NCBI RefSeq assembly: GCF_000330505.1
Contig: NW_004440432.1
Location: forward strand, 124,036-188,035
Length of the DNA stretch: 64,000 bases
Direction of reading: 5' to 3'
Source: Entamoeba invadens IP1
Lineage: Eukaryota; Evosea; Mastigamoebida; Endamoebidae
Every line of letters starts with the position of its first letter. Positions within the stretch are counted from its first letter, which is position 1. Position numbers and translations under genes: made by a program. The notes under the pieces are model-generated. The model was not told the DNA's origin and did not search any database. It was given only the letters and a program-made list of their open reading frames with translations. Below, one piece after another: positions 19,495 to 30,072 of the stretch.

Positions 19495-21448
19495 TCAATC
19501 GATGTCGACGATCTGTTGCTCTTCTAACAAGTCAAAGTCATGCGCCGTAGGCATGCCATACCCTTGCGCCGCGTGGTGTTGCATCGCTCTGTACACAAAT
19601 TGGTGAGCGAAAAACTCTCTCCACGACAGTCGCGATTCCTCGTCGTGTGTAATAAGTTTCTTGATTAAGTCTTGTAAATGAAATTCGACGTTGACGTACG
19701 ACGGGAAGCTAATTGGTTGTTTCGTTTGGAACGCGTAGTCTATAGTGGCTTTATTAGCGGAGAATGGGTACTCAAATGTCGCGAGTCGATACAAAGCGAC
19801 ACCAAGGGAATACAAGTCGCTCTTAGTTGTATATACCTTATGATTCTTTATTTCAGGGGAGACATATATAAATGTTCCAACATTCGTTTGCATCAGTTGT
19901 GAATCATCTCCAAAAGCTCTTGAGAGTCCGTAGTCTGCTATTTTCAGTCTGGGATACTTCTCTCTTCCTTCGGGTTTACATAAGAGGAAATTTTCTAACT
20001 TCAAGTCTCTGTGAATGATGTGTTTACAGAAATGAAGATACCATAACCCGCTGGCTATCTCTGCTAAGAAATGTAAGATCTCATTCGTCGACAATGGCCC
20101 GCCATTCTTCTCTAAGTACTTCTCGAGATTACCCAACTCACAATACTCCATCACCATATAATAATAATGAGACTCTAATATACTTTCTCGAACAACGATG
20201 TCCGTGGGCTCTACACACGCTTGGGAAAGCTTTTCGGGAGATGATATATACTCATGAAACGCAACAACATTTGGATGAACACACAACCGCATTACTCGCG
20301 CTTCTTTGAGTAAAAAGTCACTTTTACTCTCTCCAGTCTCTTTCATTGCAACTAACTCAGTAACACCGTCTTGAGTATGTGAAGCTAAAAAGACAACACC
20401 ATATGCTCCCTTCCCAATGATCTTCTTTGGAGTATAATTTGATGCGTCCGTGTGGATCTCATCGATTTTATAGTCACGACATCTTTGGATAAATGGATGA
20501 ATGAAAAATTCGGACCATTTCAGACGTTGAGCTGGGTCATACTAATTGTTATAAAATGAATTTCAATATGTTAAATAAATCAACAAAGAGTTCAAATAGA
20601 GTAATACTTTATATTAATAATAAATAAATCACAAACGACAAGCATCCTCTTAAGTAAGTCCTTCAACGACGCATACGAGTTGAGTGGCTCCAAATCAAAC
20701 TTCTGTTGTGTTGACAAGAACTCGAACACCTTATTTGGTGGCATCGGAAACTTATTCGAGAAGAGGACATAGATCAAAATACCGATCGACCAGATGTCAG
20801 AGTTCTCTTCGATTCTCCCCAAGTACATTTCAGGTGCGGCATAGAAGGGGTTGTGCATGAATTTGTCCTTTGGTGTTTCATACCTGACGTGTTCAAAGCA
20901 GTTGGCGACTTTCAGTTTTGGTATTGGGGAGCTTGTGTCTTTAGTCAATATGAGGTTGTGAGGGTTCAACGAGAGATGTTGGACGTGTAAACTTTGAATG
21001 AGGTATTCCATACAAATTGAAAGGTCGCACAAGAAGAAGTACTTCTCTCCTTCCGTCAGGCATTTCCTTTGGTGGGTATAAAAGTCGACGCTCTTTTGTG
21101 GGCAATACTCTAACACCATCCAATACTCCAATTTATTTTCATATTCACACAGAAACCCATCATAACAACGAACTATATAAGAATGGTCAACGATTTTCGA
21201 GACTTCAACTTCTCGTCGAATCCCTTCCAACACCGTTGGATCGTCTTTTGGTATTGGAATCCCTTTCAGTTACTATCAAATGAAACTCAAACATCTCAAA
21301 ATTTTAATAACAAACTCTTAACAACAAAAAATGAGTACTTCCCATCTCGTACCATAGTTATAGCTTTATTTAATACAGTCCCCGTCTTCGACGTATATAA
21401 CACTTCTCTCAATACAAATCTGTCGCGCTTCTCGTTCTCAACTTCCAT
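19495..21448 (-). CDS. Tandem pseudokinase-protein kinase, three exons
   Basis: Exons are 21448-21316, 21262-20637 and 20541-19495; introns are 53 bp (21315-21263) and 95 bp (20636-20542), both with GTTTGT donors. 601 residues. The second intron lies inside the last helix of the first kinase domain: exon 2 ends LLKRMLV and exon 3 opens YDPAQRLKWSEFFIHPFI, so the two domains are one polypeptide. Domain 1 keeps the VAIK lysine (K44), and APE (187-189), but has no glycine-rich loop, HRD is HLS (LNPHN, about 140-147) and DFG is NCF (165-167). Domain 2 has GKGAYG (296-301), VAMK (K320), HRDLKLEN (from 430), DYG (456-458), and SPE. It should be active. This recalls JAK- or GCN2-style pseudokinase-kinase pairs, where the first domain regulates the second. 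Kinase group unknown. Confidence 0.85.
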
Positions 21449-21811
21449 CTTCCTTTTTCAAGTTTCTTTTGATTTTGCTATTTTTCATTCCACCAATGGT
21501 TGTCTTGAATTGTTGACGATATTCGGAAACCCTTTAGGGTTTGTGTCACTCAACCCTTTTTTCTCAAATTCGTTTTTTTAAGAAATTTGTTTTTATGATA
21601 ATTTTTTTATGTATTTTTGGAACAACAAGCACGTAGTCGTGAAATTAAAAAACAAAACTTTACTTTATAATAATTTTTATTATAAAAAATGAAAACTTCA
21701 ATATGAGAACTTATGATTGAAAATGGTGCGAAGAATAGAACAAATGGAGGAACTAGAAAACATATAAGAAGAGAAAAACTGAAACATAAAAAGACATTAA
21801 CTTGACTTCTA

Positions 21812-23088
21812 CTATGACAAAAGTACGACGGACGCATTTTCTATGGCCGTTATTTTAACTGTAGTGCGGCCTTTCACATAAAAGGATGCTCCAATATCAT
21901 AATCTCCTCCATCTATTGTTGCCTTTCCTTTAAATAGCACTAACAACCCAACTTTGAGTAGTGTGACATCGACAGTGAACCCTTGATTGATATGATATAT
22001 AGTTGCAACGAATGACGATAAGTATTTTGTTGGGTTTATATAACGAATAGACTGAGCGGCTTGTTGACTCTCGCTTCTAACATTGACCACTTCCTTTTCT
22101 ACTTCAGATATTTTGTTACATGTCTCATGTGGGATGAACTTGAGTGCCTCTAAATCACAGAATTTCTTTGTTAACCCAAAACGGATGACATTATCACTCG
22201 ACGTCATTGCTTCTACACACTCCCCTGATATATACCCATGTGGATAATTTGGTGGCTTGTCATTAATATTTAATCATTTTTATGTCAAAAAATTAGTTCA
22301 AAGAAATTGTCCGTGGTGGTCTTTTTTATTCAAATTAAAAGAGAAATGGCGAACGATCTTAAAGATTTGACACTTTAAAAAAATGACAATTTGAGATTGA
22401 AAAGTGAAGAACAAACAATGAAAAACGCGTGATACGGTTCGAAGATTTCATATCTCAGTAGAAATGAAGCGATGATTCCGACATCTTCCCCGAATTTAGT
22501 CACCAATCTTTCAAAGAGTTTTTGATGATTTGAGAGGATGACTTTTTGCCTCTCCAGATTTTTGATGTGGATTTTCATTTCATTAATGAAGATTGAGATT
22601 TGGTCTTTACTTAGCATATGGGCCCTAACCAACAGATCTCTCGCCTCATCGTTCTCATGAAACATCAACACTTTTTTGAGTGGAGGATTTTCGGTCATTT
22701 GTTGTTTTAAAATGTTATTATCGACAAATCCCAGAAAACATTGAAAATGAGTGAGTGGGATACAAATCTCCGGTTTTGCGTTTGGATCGGCGTAATGAGT
22801 TTTATCCCTTTCAAATAACATTTTAGCCGTTTCTGTATCGGGGTGGATCTGGAGTGATAAAGGATCTTGAATTGAAAGGAATTTGAGAAGAAATGGAAGG
22901 TTTGCCGGAATAGGGTTATGTGTATTGTAAATTAATGATGGTAAACGGGGATGTGAACCATACCAAATCTCTGCAAATGGAGACACTTCAGTCGGATGCA
23001 AAGAAGAGACTACACACGGCTCTTCTTTTCCCCAGTCGTAATGTTGAACTCGGCCTTGAATACGCTCTAACAGACTATTTCCATTCAT
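21812..23088 (-). CDS. PMI: Mannose-6-phosphate isomerase, type I (zinc), two exons
   Basis: Exon 1 is 23088-22417 and exon 2 is 22255-21812; the intron is 161 bp (22416-22256, GTTTGT...AAG), phase 0, giving 371 residues. It interconverts mannose 6-phosphate and fructose 6-phosphate, feeding GDP-mannose synthesis for glycoproteins and GPI anchors in the cytosol. The four zinc ligands of the family are visible: Q80 and H82 (LSLQIHPD), E107 (AKPEICIP), and H230 in NYPHGYISGECVE, which exists only after splicing. The conserved SSDNVIRFGLTKKF with its catalytic Arg (about 249) follows in exon 2. It is slightly shorter than most homologues (about 390-440). The promoter carries AATGAACT and an AAAAATTC initiator-like string. 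Confidence 0.93.
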
Positions 23089-23108
23089 TTGGGGGTCTTG
23101 GAATTTTT

Positions 23109-23116
23109 AGTTCATT
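23109..23116 (-). promoter_or_regulatory. GAAC core promoter element of PMI
   Basis: AATGAACT on the minus strand, 20 bases before the ATG at 23088, followed directly by AAAAATTCC, which resembles the Entamoeba initiator AAAAATTCA. Confidence 0.55.
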
Positions 23117-24213
23117 TTTATGGTGCTTCGAGAGAGAGGTTTTTTTCTTTTTGCTTCGAAATGAGAAGATGATATGTTTGATTAAATGTAATTCTTAGAC
23201 GTTTTACTTTAGATATCTCGAGATAATTGACTAAGATTTGATTGTATGATTTTTCCTTCTTTTTGATGAGACAGAACAGAGTCTGTGTTTTGGTGTTTTT
23301 TGCTGCAAAATAAGATCCTTTTTACCTTTGAGTCTTTCACTGGTGAGTTTGCCTTGTAAGAAAAGGACGAAATTTTGTGGGAGATAAAAACTTAGAGAAA
23401 TTGACTCGAACTGAGAGGTCACTGGTATTTAACTTTGTTTCGTCAAACAAAACCGAAGATTAATCAGGTTAAAAATAACAAGACAAGAATATAAAAATGA
23501 TGAGAGGAGAAACTATAAATTATTAGTTTTGTATAACATAAGATAATAATAAGTCGCACCGTTATTTTCTTTTTTATATTAGTATAGTTTAATATACAAT
23601 AACGGGAAATTCCCATATAAAAAAAAGAAACGGCCAAGACAAAAAAAACAAAATGTCACAAGAAAGTGTATAATCAACATTTTCAGGTGAGTTTCCCGTT
23701 ATAACTGGCTATTATTGACTCTTTTTTTAGTTTCATAATGCGAAAAAATGGAATTTTTGGTGTTCATTTTTCATTGTTCTATTAATAACAATTCCACTTT
23801 TTCTCAAACTTCTTATTTGCTATTTTATAATTTTTTAATTATTCTTATACCACTCAAGTTTTTTACTAAAATATTATATCATAGCTATATTTTATAGTAT
23901 ATAAAATTATAATAGTTGTGTACTATTTTTATTATAATTTTTAACAATAAATATATTATTCGAACAATGACCGAATATAAATTTTTAATTATAATTAAAA
24001 CCATATAAATAATTACAACAAAAATGTATCTATAATACTTTAATAGTTATATTAATAAATTATTTAGTAAATGTATACTATTAAGAATTAATACGAATAA
24101 TACATGAAAAGTGTTTGCAATGCGACAACAAATGCAAAGAATGGTAAAGATATAGAAAAAGTATAATACAGTAAAAAAACCCTAACATGAACGAACATCA
24201 CAGCAACACTCTA
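23117..24213. other. Long intergenic AT-rich stretch
   Basis: No convincing gene. An 11-bp perfect inverted repeat, ATAACGGGAAA at 23599-23609 and TTTCCCGTTAT at 23692-23702, encloses about 80 bases and may be a small hairpin element. A 63-codon open frame on the minus strand (23231-23422) lacks any recognisable feature. Confidence 0.5.
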
Positions 24214-24639
24214 TTAAGCGTGTGGTTTTTGTTTCTTGTTTGTCCAGAGACCATGAAGGGAGACACCAGCAACGCAGACGACTTTGAATCTAACGCCCGG
24301 AATATCACCGACGGCGTGACCTCTTCTACCGAACCCGGAGATGAGGACTTCATCGTTTTCATTGATATAGTTCAAAGAACCATCCTTAGGGACAAAGGCG
24401 GTGATTTTCTTTCCATTCTTCAACAAACGGACTCTGACACACTTTCTAATACCAGAGTTTGGTTGTTTGGTTTCAATGCCAAGTTTCTCTTGAACAAGTC
24501 CTTTAGCGTGGGAAGCACCTCCAAGGGGGTTGCATTTGTATCGGGTAACCAACTTCCCCTTTTTCCACTCCTTATCAGCCCAACGGTTCGCTCGGCGTTG
24601 TGCCGACAATTTACGTGCTGCGTGGAGTCCTCTTGGCAT
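24214..24639 (-). CDS. RPS23: 40S ribosomal protein S23 (uS12)
   Basis: 141 residues against the usual 142-143, single exon, ATG at 24639. The sequence follows the family throughout: [77 protein letters not shown]. The conserved PNSG(I/A)RK loop reaches the decoding centre, where uS12 monitors codon-anticodon pairing. Codon use is strongly biased, as expected for high expression; this is why the opposite strand also happens to stay open. Confidence 0.98.
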   Translation of the reverse strand: MPRGLHAARKLSAQRRANRWADKEWKKGKLVTRYKCNPLGGASHAKGLVQEKLGIETKQPNSGIRKCVRVRLLKNGKKITAFVPKDGSLNYINENDEVLISGFGRRGHAVGDIPGVRFKVVCVAGVSLHGLWTNKKQKPHA

Positions 24640-24918
24640 CGATAAACGATCTCACCAGTTCCAAGTTCTTTAGGTTTACTCCTCCTCAGAAAATTTAAAT
24701 GGGTTCTTTGTAACATTTTACTACTAATTTATAGTTTTCTTTTGTATCATTCATTTGATACTTTGTTAACTATTATTTCGGGATTCTTTATTGTCCCTCT
24801 ATTTCTTAGTTAATTATAATTAAATATACTATTTATGATATTACTAATAAATAAATTAATAAGTATAATATATTTATTTTTTTAAATTAACATACTATAA
24901 TTATATAATAAAATTATC

Positions 24919-25046
24919 ATAACAATAGTACAACTCGAATAAACTATAATTTTATAATAAAATGTTATAATACTGGTACAACTGGAATATACTATTAATA
25001 TATAATAAAAATATCATAACAATAGTACAACTCGAATATACTACAA
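24919..25046. repeat. Three tandem copies of a roughly 49-bp unit
   Basis: Units begin at 24919, 24967 and 25016 with ATAACAATAGTACAACT-like sequence; the middle copy is the most diverged and the third is truncated. The repeat lies in the 418-base gap between RPS23 and the 568-residue gene. The remainder is plain AT-rich DNA. Confidence 0.75.
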
Positions 25047-25057
25047 AAACATACTTA

Positions 25058-26764
25058 TCAAATTAAGCTGTTTTCAAGCTTAGTGACAAGAGTGAGGTCG
25101 AGATGTTGGAGTGGACACTGTTCAGTATTAGTAGTTTTCCATTTTTCGAATTCCTTGAGTTCCTCGTCTATTTCGTCGACCGCCTCTTTCAAGTACTTTT
25201 TGTGTGGCAAATCCTCTGGCTGCAATTTTTTGTCGCCCTTCAACGCAGCGCGAAGGAATTTAATTTTGAGTTGAATGATTTCTGTGAGAGTTGTTTCATA
25301 AGTGAGATCGCCATATTTTTCGTACTTCTTTACTTCATTTTCAAGTAAGGAACCGGTGATTCTGAAAGCTGGAGCGATAGTTAAACGATTGAAGATGACT
25401 TTAAAGAAGAATCTCCGAGTTTGGTAATACCAGTGAATAGCAAAGAAATTGAAGTTGTTGACAATGAACTGTTGAATGACCTTCTTCTGTACTTTATCTA
25501 AGCACCCGAGTAACTCATAGAGTAACGACATTGCTGTGGAGAGTGCATAATATGAATCACTCTTCATTATAGCATCTAACACTTTAACGATCCTTTCCGT
25601 GTCAACTACATCTCCAAGGACTACCCCGCGCTCGACAAATGTTTCAAATATCTTTTGACTTGAGACGACAAAATTCGACAACGAGTCGATGGAATACGCA
25701 TTTGTCCGTGCAAATTTGTCTTCCATCACCTTTTTGAAAGTACTTGGAAATTGAGTCAGACATAATGTTGCTATTGTCGTATAAAACATCTCAGGCGAAT
25801 TCAATTTAGAGGGCTTTCCGTGGGACAAATGAGTTGTAAATGAGACTAATTGGACATATCCATGGACTGCTGTGATTTGTTCACTAGTTGTTCCTACAAT
25901 AGCAATGACTTTATTAAGGTACGCTATGTAATATTTGAAAGAAAATGGAAGACGAGCAGAGAAGTGTAACGTCCACTTGTTCTCGACTCCTGACAACCCG
26001 CTTTGAAATTTCTGACACATCCGATTGGTCGCTACACAATATTTACTAAAACTTTCCCACACACTGATTGGATAAATCGAACGACAGAAGTTCACCGGCT
26101 TCGAACTAATCGCTTCGAAGATCTCTTTTGCAATTTGTGGGATCCTTAAAGACACTGCGGCTAATACATCTGCGGTGACTTGATACATCTTCTCTTCAAG
26201 AGGAGGCGCTTTCATGACAAATTGATACGTCGTCAACTTCTTGACTTTCAGCTTCTCTTTTTGTTCTTTGACGGAGTTAAGAATAGGAGCGGCAGTCATT
26301 GATGAGATCAAGAGGAGTGCTGTTCTTAAAAGTGCGTTGTAATAGGAGCAGAAGACATTTGATAATGAAGTGGAGATCTGTGGGGGTGGGAAGTCCTCGT
26401 ATAAGTATGGTTGGTAGTTTGGAAACTCTATAAGCTTAAGAAGCATCACATAGATGCCTTGTGTATGTGTAGAATCTTCATGTTCTATTTTAAGAAGAAA
26501 GTCTATAATAGCATCTAAAAGAGTTATTAATGTCTGAGAAACATCGTCTGGAATAACTTCATTTGATTTGTATGGAGATTGGTCAATCACTGGTGTCGTC
26601 TTCTCAAGTTGTTGAGTCAACTTTGTAAATGACTTCGGTGAAACATCACCTTTGACTATTTCTAGTCGGACCTCCTCATAAACTTTGGTCATCTTCTTCA
26701 CAACTTTCACGACGTTTTTGTTCCACGACTTCTTCTGCGCAGCTACAGACGGCTGGTGGCTCAT
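25058..26764 (-). CDS. Conserved helical protein of 568 residues, possibly DUF1765-like
   Basis: Single exon from the ATG at 26764. Almost entirely alpha-helical in appearance, with no signal peptide or TM segment. A segment near residues 435-465 (FFAIHWYYQTRRFFFKVIFNRLTIAP) resembles the core of the DUF1765/UPF0592 family found in fungi and amoebae, where it occurs in large armadillo-like proteins; this match is from memory and only tentative. The last 90 residues are charged and probably coiled-coil (EAVDEIDEELKEFEKW). Function unknown. Confidence 0.7.
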   Translation of the reverse strand: MSHQPSVAAQKKSWNKNVVKVVKKMTKVYEEVRLEIVKGDVSPKSFTKLTQQLEKTTPVIDQSPYKSNEVIPDDVSQTLITLLDAIIDFLLKIEHEDSTHTQGIYVMLLKLIEFPNYQPYLYEDFPPPQISTSLSNVFCSYYNALLRTALLLISSMTAAPILNSVKEQKEKLKVKKLTTYQFVMKAPPLEEKMYQVTADVLAAVSLRIPQIAKEIFEAISSKPVNFCRSIYPISVWESFSKYCVATNRMCQKFQSGLSGVENKWTLHFSARLPFSFKYYIAYLNKVIAIVGTTSEQITAVHGYVQLVSFTTHLSHGKPSKLNSPEMFYTTIATLCLTQFPSTFKKVMEDKFARTNAYSIDSLSNFVVSSQKIFETFVERGVVLGDVVDTERIVKVLDAIMKSDSYYALSTAMSLLYELLGCLDKVQKKVIQQFIVNNFNFFAIHWYYQTRRFFFKVIFNRLTIAPAFRITGSLLENEVKKYEKYGDLTYETTLTEIIQLKIKFLRAALKGDKKLQPEDLPHKKYLKEAVDEIDEELKEFEKWKTTNTEQCPLQHLDLTLVTKLENSLI

Positions 26765-27295
26765 TTTGTATGGAGAGAACTTAGAAATTACGAACTCTTC
26801 AAATTCCTTACTTGAAAATTGGGCGGAGAGGAGAAGAGCAATATAGTACTTCAGTATAGATTCAACTAGTTTCTACTAGTTATTTTTTATTTTATTATAA
26901 AATATAATAAGTTTTTTAATGTTAATAGTACAAGTCTTATAATAATACTATCGCTTTTTGGTATTGAAGTTTCTTTGAGTACATTCTGTTGCTTAAAAGA
27001 CTTTATTTGGTTTTTAGTAAATGACTTTTTAATTGAAAATTATTCATTTTGGTCATCAAAAGAGTTTAATGTCATTCTATAGAAGTTAAGACTTAAATGT
27101 GAAGAACTACTTGTTCTTTTTCTATGAGAAAGTGGTCTAAATTTCTATAGCAGACACTTGAAATCCAAACAAAGTGTAATTGGACTTGTATTTGTATTTA
27201 TTCTATATTTATTTATATTCGTATATAATAGTATTATAATACTATATATTATAATAATAAATATATTATTAATAACTATTGAAAACGTGAATTAA
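26765..27295. other. Intergenic, no gene seen
   Basis: A 531-base AT-rich gap between two co-oriented genes. No repeat or ORF of note. Confidence 0.6.
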
Positions 27296-28480
27296 TTATT
27301 CCACTCGCTTCACTGCATTCCACGTGTTATACTGATTTAAATATGCTCGAACAGGGGTGTCAATAAATCTCATCAATACATAGCCAGTGAGGTAAACTGA
27401 GAGTACAGTCAATATCCATATTGAAACGTGCATATAATATGGTTCTTCTTGATTTCGATATACCCACGCCATCTCAAGATATATGATTGGGTAATTCACT
27501 ATATATGTTTGATATGAGAACGAACTAATAAACTTACTAACCTTTCTTATAGATTCATTATTAATAGTACTTCCAGCACCAATAGATATTATAAGTGGAA
27601 GAACTATAAGTATAACAAACCCATCAAAAATTGAATTCAAGAGACCAGTAGTTGCCCCACCAATTCTGGGCATCACTAAGACACCACTTAATAGTAAAGT
27701 GCTAATATAAAAACCATTCTGGAGTTTGATTGCTATCTTTGCTTTACTGAGAAAAACACCAACACTGAAGGAATAGAAAAATCTCACCACTCCAATGTAA
27801 AATTGAGACTTTTCTAATGTCCACCCGCCCATAAAAGAAAGATAATATCTTGTTGTTTCTCGACCCGTGTAAAATCCAAAACAATTCATATCAAGAGCAA
27901 CGTCAAACACAAAAAACGATGCAAAAACGCTTATTAAAAAAGTCATTTGAGCACTGAGTTTTCTATAGAAAAAAGCATAGAAAATATTACCAATATACTC
28001 ATACATTAAAGACCACAAAGGACAATTTAAAGGATATGATTCATTGTACCCTCGGATGTCAAGACAAGGCGGGACCGGGACAATAAATAATGTTAAGAGG
28101 AAGATGAAGAAAACTTTCAATATGCCAGTCTCCGCTATCAAAGGGAAGAAATCCCCTTTTCCAAAATAGAAGAGTACTAACCCAAGTACACCACCACAGA
28201 CTGCGGTGGGGTGAAGGCGAAAGAGTCTCATCTTTAAGAATGAAGTAACTTTCGTCCCATCAAGTCGGTCGTCATATGAGAAGGAAAGTACATACCCCGA
28301 TAACAAGAAGAAAAAGTCGACTGCAAAGTACCCATGATTGACTTTCTGGTCTATCATACTCGTAGAATACACCTCAAAACTGTGAAACAAAATAACAGCA
28401 AGTGCTCCTATGCAACGTAAGGAATCTAACACTTCGAGTGTCGGCTTGTGTGGTATTGCCTTCTCCATCGTTTGATGCAT
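27296..28480 (-). CDS. Acyltransferase-3 family membrane protein (OafA/NRF-like)
   Basis: 394 residues, single exon. It opens with the family signature: LDSLRCIGALAVILFHSFEVY, with the conserved Arg and His of the first TM helix, then HGYFAVDFFFLLSGYVLS and an Arg-rich R-L-F-R-L-H-P stretch. About ten TM helices follow, and the last carries 'YLTGYVLMRFIDTPVRAYL', like the family's closing E/D-P motif. Members move acyl groups, often O-acetyl, onto sugars or lipids at the cytoplasmic or Golgi membrane. The family is mostly bacterial, with eukaryotic versions in animals and some protists; the source here cannot be told without a tree. Confidence 0.85.
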   Translation of the reverse strand: MHQTMEKAIPHKPTLEVLDSLRCIGALAVILFHSFEVYSTSMIDQKVNHGYFAVDFFFLLSGYVLSFSYDDRLDGTKVTSFLKMRLFRLHPTAVCGGVLGLVLFYFGKGDFFPLIAETGILKVFFIFLLTLFIVPVPPCLDIRGYNESYPLNCPLWSLMYEYIGNIFYAFFYRKLSAQMTFLISVFASFFVFDVALDMNCFGFYTGRETTRYYLSFMGGWTLEKSQFYIGVVRFFYSFSVGVFLSKAKIAIKLQNGFYISTLLLSGVLVMPRIGGATTGLLNSIFDGFVILIVLPLIISIGAGSTINNESIRKVSKFISSFSYQTYIVNYPIIYLEMAWVYRNQEEPYYMHVSIWILTVLSVYLTGYVLMRFIDTPVRAYLNQYNTWNAVKRVE

Positions 28481-29029
28481 TATTTGTTTATACTAGTTAT
28501 TTATAGTAAATTTGTTATTAAAATATAGTTTGACATTTCTATAAAATGTTTCGTACTTTATTGCTCTTTGAAAAAAAACGCAAAAATTTGATTTTTTTAT
28601 TGTTTTATTAAAAGCAAATGGTTAACTATTTAAAAAGGTAAAATTTACCATTTTTTTAAAAACGATAATTCCTTTATGGTTTATCTATTTTTATCATAAC
28701 ATTGGATTTTTTTAAATTTTTTTTGATAATCTAGTATTAATTATAGTTTAACAATAATTTTGAATTGCAAAATGTTTTAATTCATACAATAGTTTATAAT
28801 AACAATAATTTACCATTGTTAAAACTTTTAGTAAATAATTCAAAAAATAGATATATTATAATTTATTTTTAATACACAATTATAATGTTATAATAAATAA
28901 TTAAAGTAATTATAATAATAATAATAATAATATAAATAGTTTAATGTATTTATACTTTAATTATAATTTTATTATTAATAATAAACTATAAATATAATAC
29001 TTTAAATTATAACTAATAGAAAAGAATAA
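28481..29029. other. Intergenic AT-rich stretch
   Basis: No gene; contains a short TAA microsatellite near 28914-28932. Confidence 0.6.
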
Positions 29030-29039
29030 GAACTACAAA
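29030..29039 (+). promoter_or_regulatory. GAAC-like motif GAACTACAAA
   Basis: Lies 11 bases ahead of the ATG at 29050. I recall this exact 10-mer as a core promoter motif described in Entamoeba invadens; that recollection should be checked. Confidence 0.5.
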
Positions 29040-29049
29040 AAGAAGAGAA

Positions 29050-29409
29050 ATGGATGATCAAGTGATGTGTGCAGAAATGATGAAAAAAGATCTTCCAACA
29101 TTGTTACAAGATGACAAAGACGCGATTACTAGTGTCCAAAAGAACATGGATAGTTTCATTAAACTTCTTGAAACTAATTACAAAAAGCCGGCAGAGGTCA
29201 CAGACGCTGTCAAACATTTCCAAAAGAACGCCGAGTCTTTCACTGAAGAAATTGAACAAATTTCAAAAAGTTTATCTCAAGCCAACTCGACGTTTAAAAG
29301 GGTATATGATAACCTCAGTCCTTCGCGCGCGTTACTTGAAGAAATTGCCAATAGTGAGAAGAACGATTGTATTAATGAAGACGCAGAAAAACACAATGAA
29401 AGTGAATAA
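29050..29409 (+). CDS. Small helical/coiled-coil protein, 119 residues
   Basis: The ATG at 29050 follows a promoter motif. Helical throughout, with Leu/Ile spacing suggesting a coiled coil (residues about 10-90: LPTLLQDDKDAITSVQKNM ... FTEEIEQISKSLSQ) and an acidic tail. No signal peptide, TM helix or recognisable domain. Size and composition would fit a subunit of a larger complex, but no family can be named. Confidence 0.6.
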   Translation: MDDQVMCAEMMKKDLPTLLQDDKDAITSVQKNMDSFIKLLETNYKKPAEVTDAVKHFQKNAESFTEEIEQISKSLSQANSTFKRVYDNLSPSRALLEEIANSEKNDCINEDAEKHNESE

Positions 29410-30072
29410 AGTCGCACAATTAAATGTGTTTGATGTAAGCAGAAGAACACTTTTTGTGTTGGGCAAGACACGTTTGCATCAGTTCTGTTGGCACATTCTG
29501 TAATAAATGTTTTATATAACATTTTTGGTTTCAACAAAAATTGAGAAGAAAGAAATTGTAATAAGAAGTGAGTGGTCTCCAGTCCTTCCCACGTGTTTTA
29601 ACTTAAATTATAAATAAAAAACTATTATTAATTTATTAATAATAGTTTTATTATAATTATAAATATAATATCATAATAAAATAATATATTTACTATAAAT
29701 TAGTAAGAATAATATATAGAGGATAAATTAGATACTTATAACGTATTTCTGAGTCATTCTTTTTTCGAAATTTTTCTTTTTGCACATTTTTAATTAATTG
29801 GAAACCTATCCCAAATTTCGCCAACAAAAAACTCAAATACAATTGATGTTTATTTTGCATCAAATAATGGTTTATTTATTAAAAAAAATATTTAAAAAAA
29901 CACGTGATGTGTATGAAATAACTTTTATCAGAAAAATGCCAGTCGAGACTTTCTAGTGTTAACTAATGTTCAAAAAAAAAGTTAGTGATAGTAAAAATGA
30001 TGGTAAAAATGTTATAATTAATAGTAAAATACATACCCTAAATATGCATCGAACGAATCGAAGTAATCACAT
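29410..30072. other. Intergenic, no gene seen
   Basis: A 663-base AT-rich gap before AsnRS. Nothing recognisable besides short A/T runs. Confidence 0.6.

Noticed and set aside
19495..21233. Two separate neighbouring kinase genes
   Set aside because: The end of the first kinase fold (YDPAQRLKWSEFFIHPFI) is encoded in the exon that continues into the second kinase, so one gene is the better reading.
23231..23422. 63-codon minus-strand ORF
   Set aside because: No start context, no promoter motif and no recognisable sequence; length expected by chance.
24187..24645. 152-codon ORF on the + strand opposite RPS23
   Set aside because: It is the antisense shadow of a highly conserved ribosomal protein gene whose codon bias keeps the other strand open.
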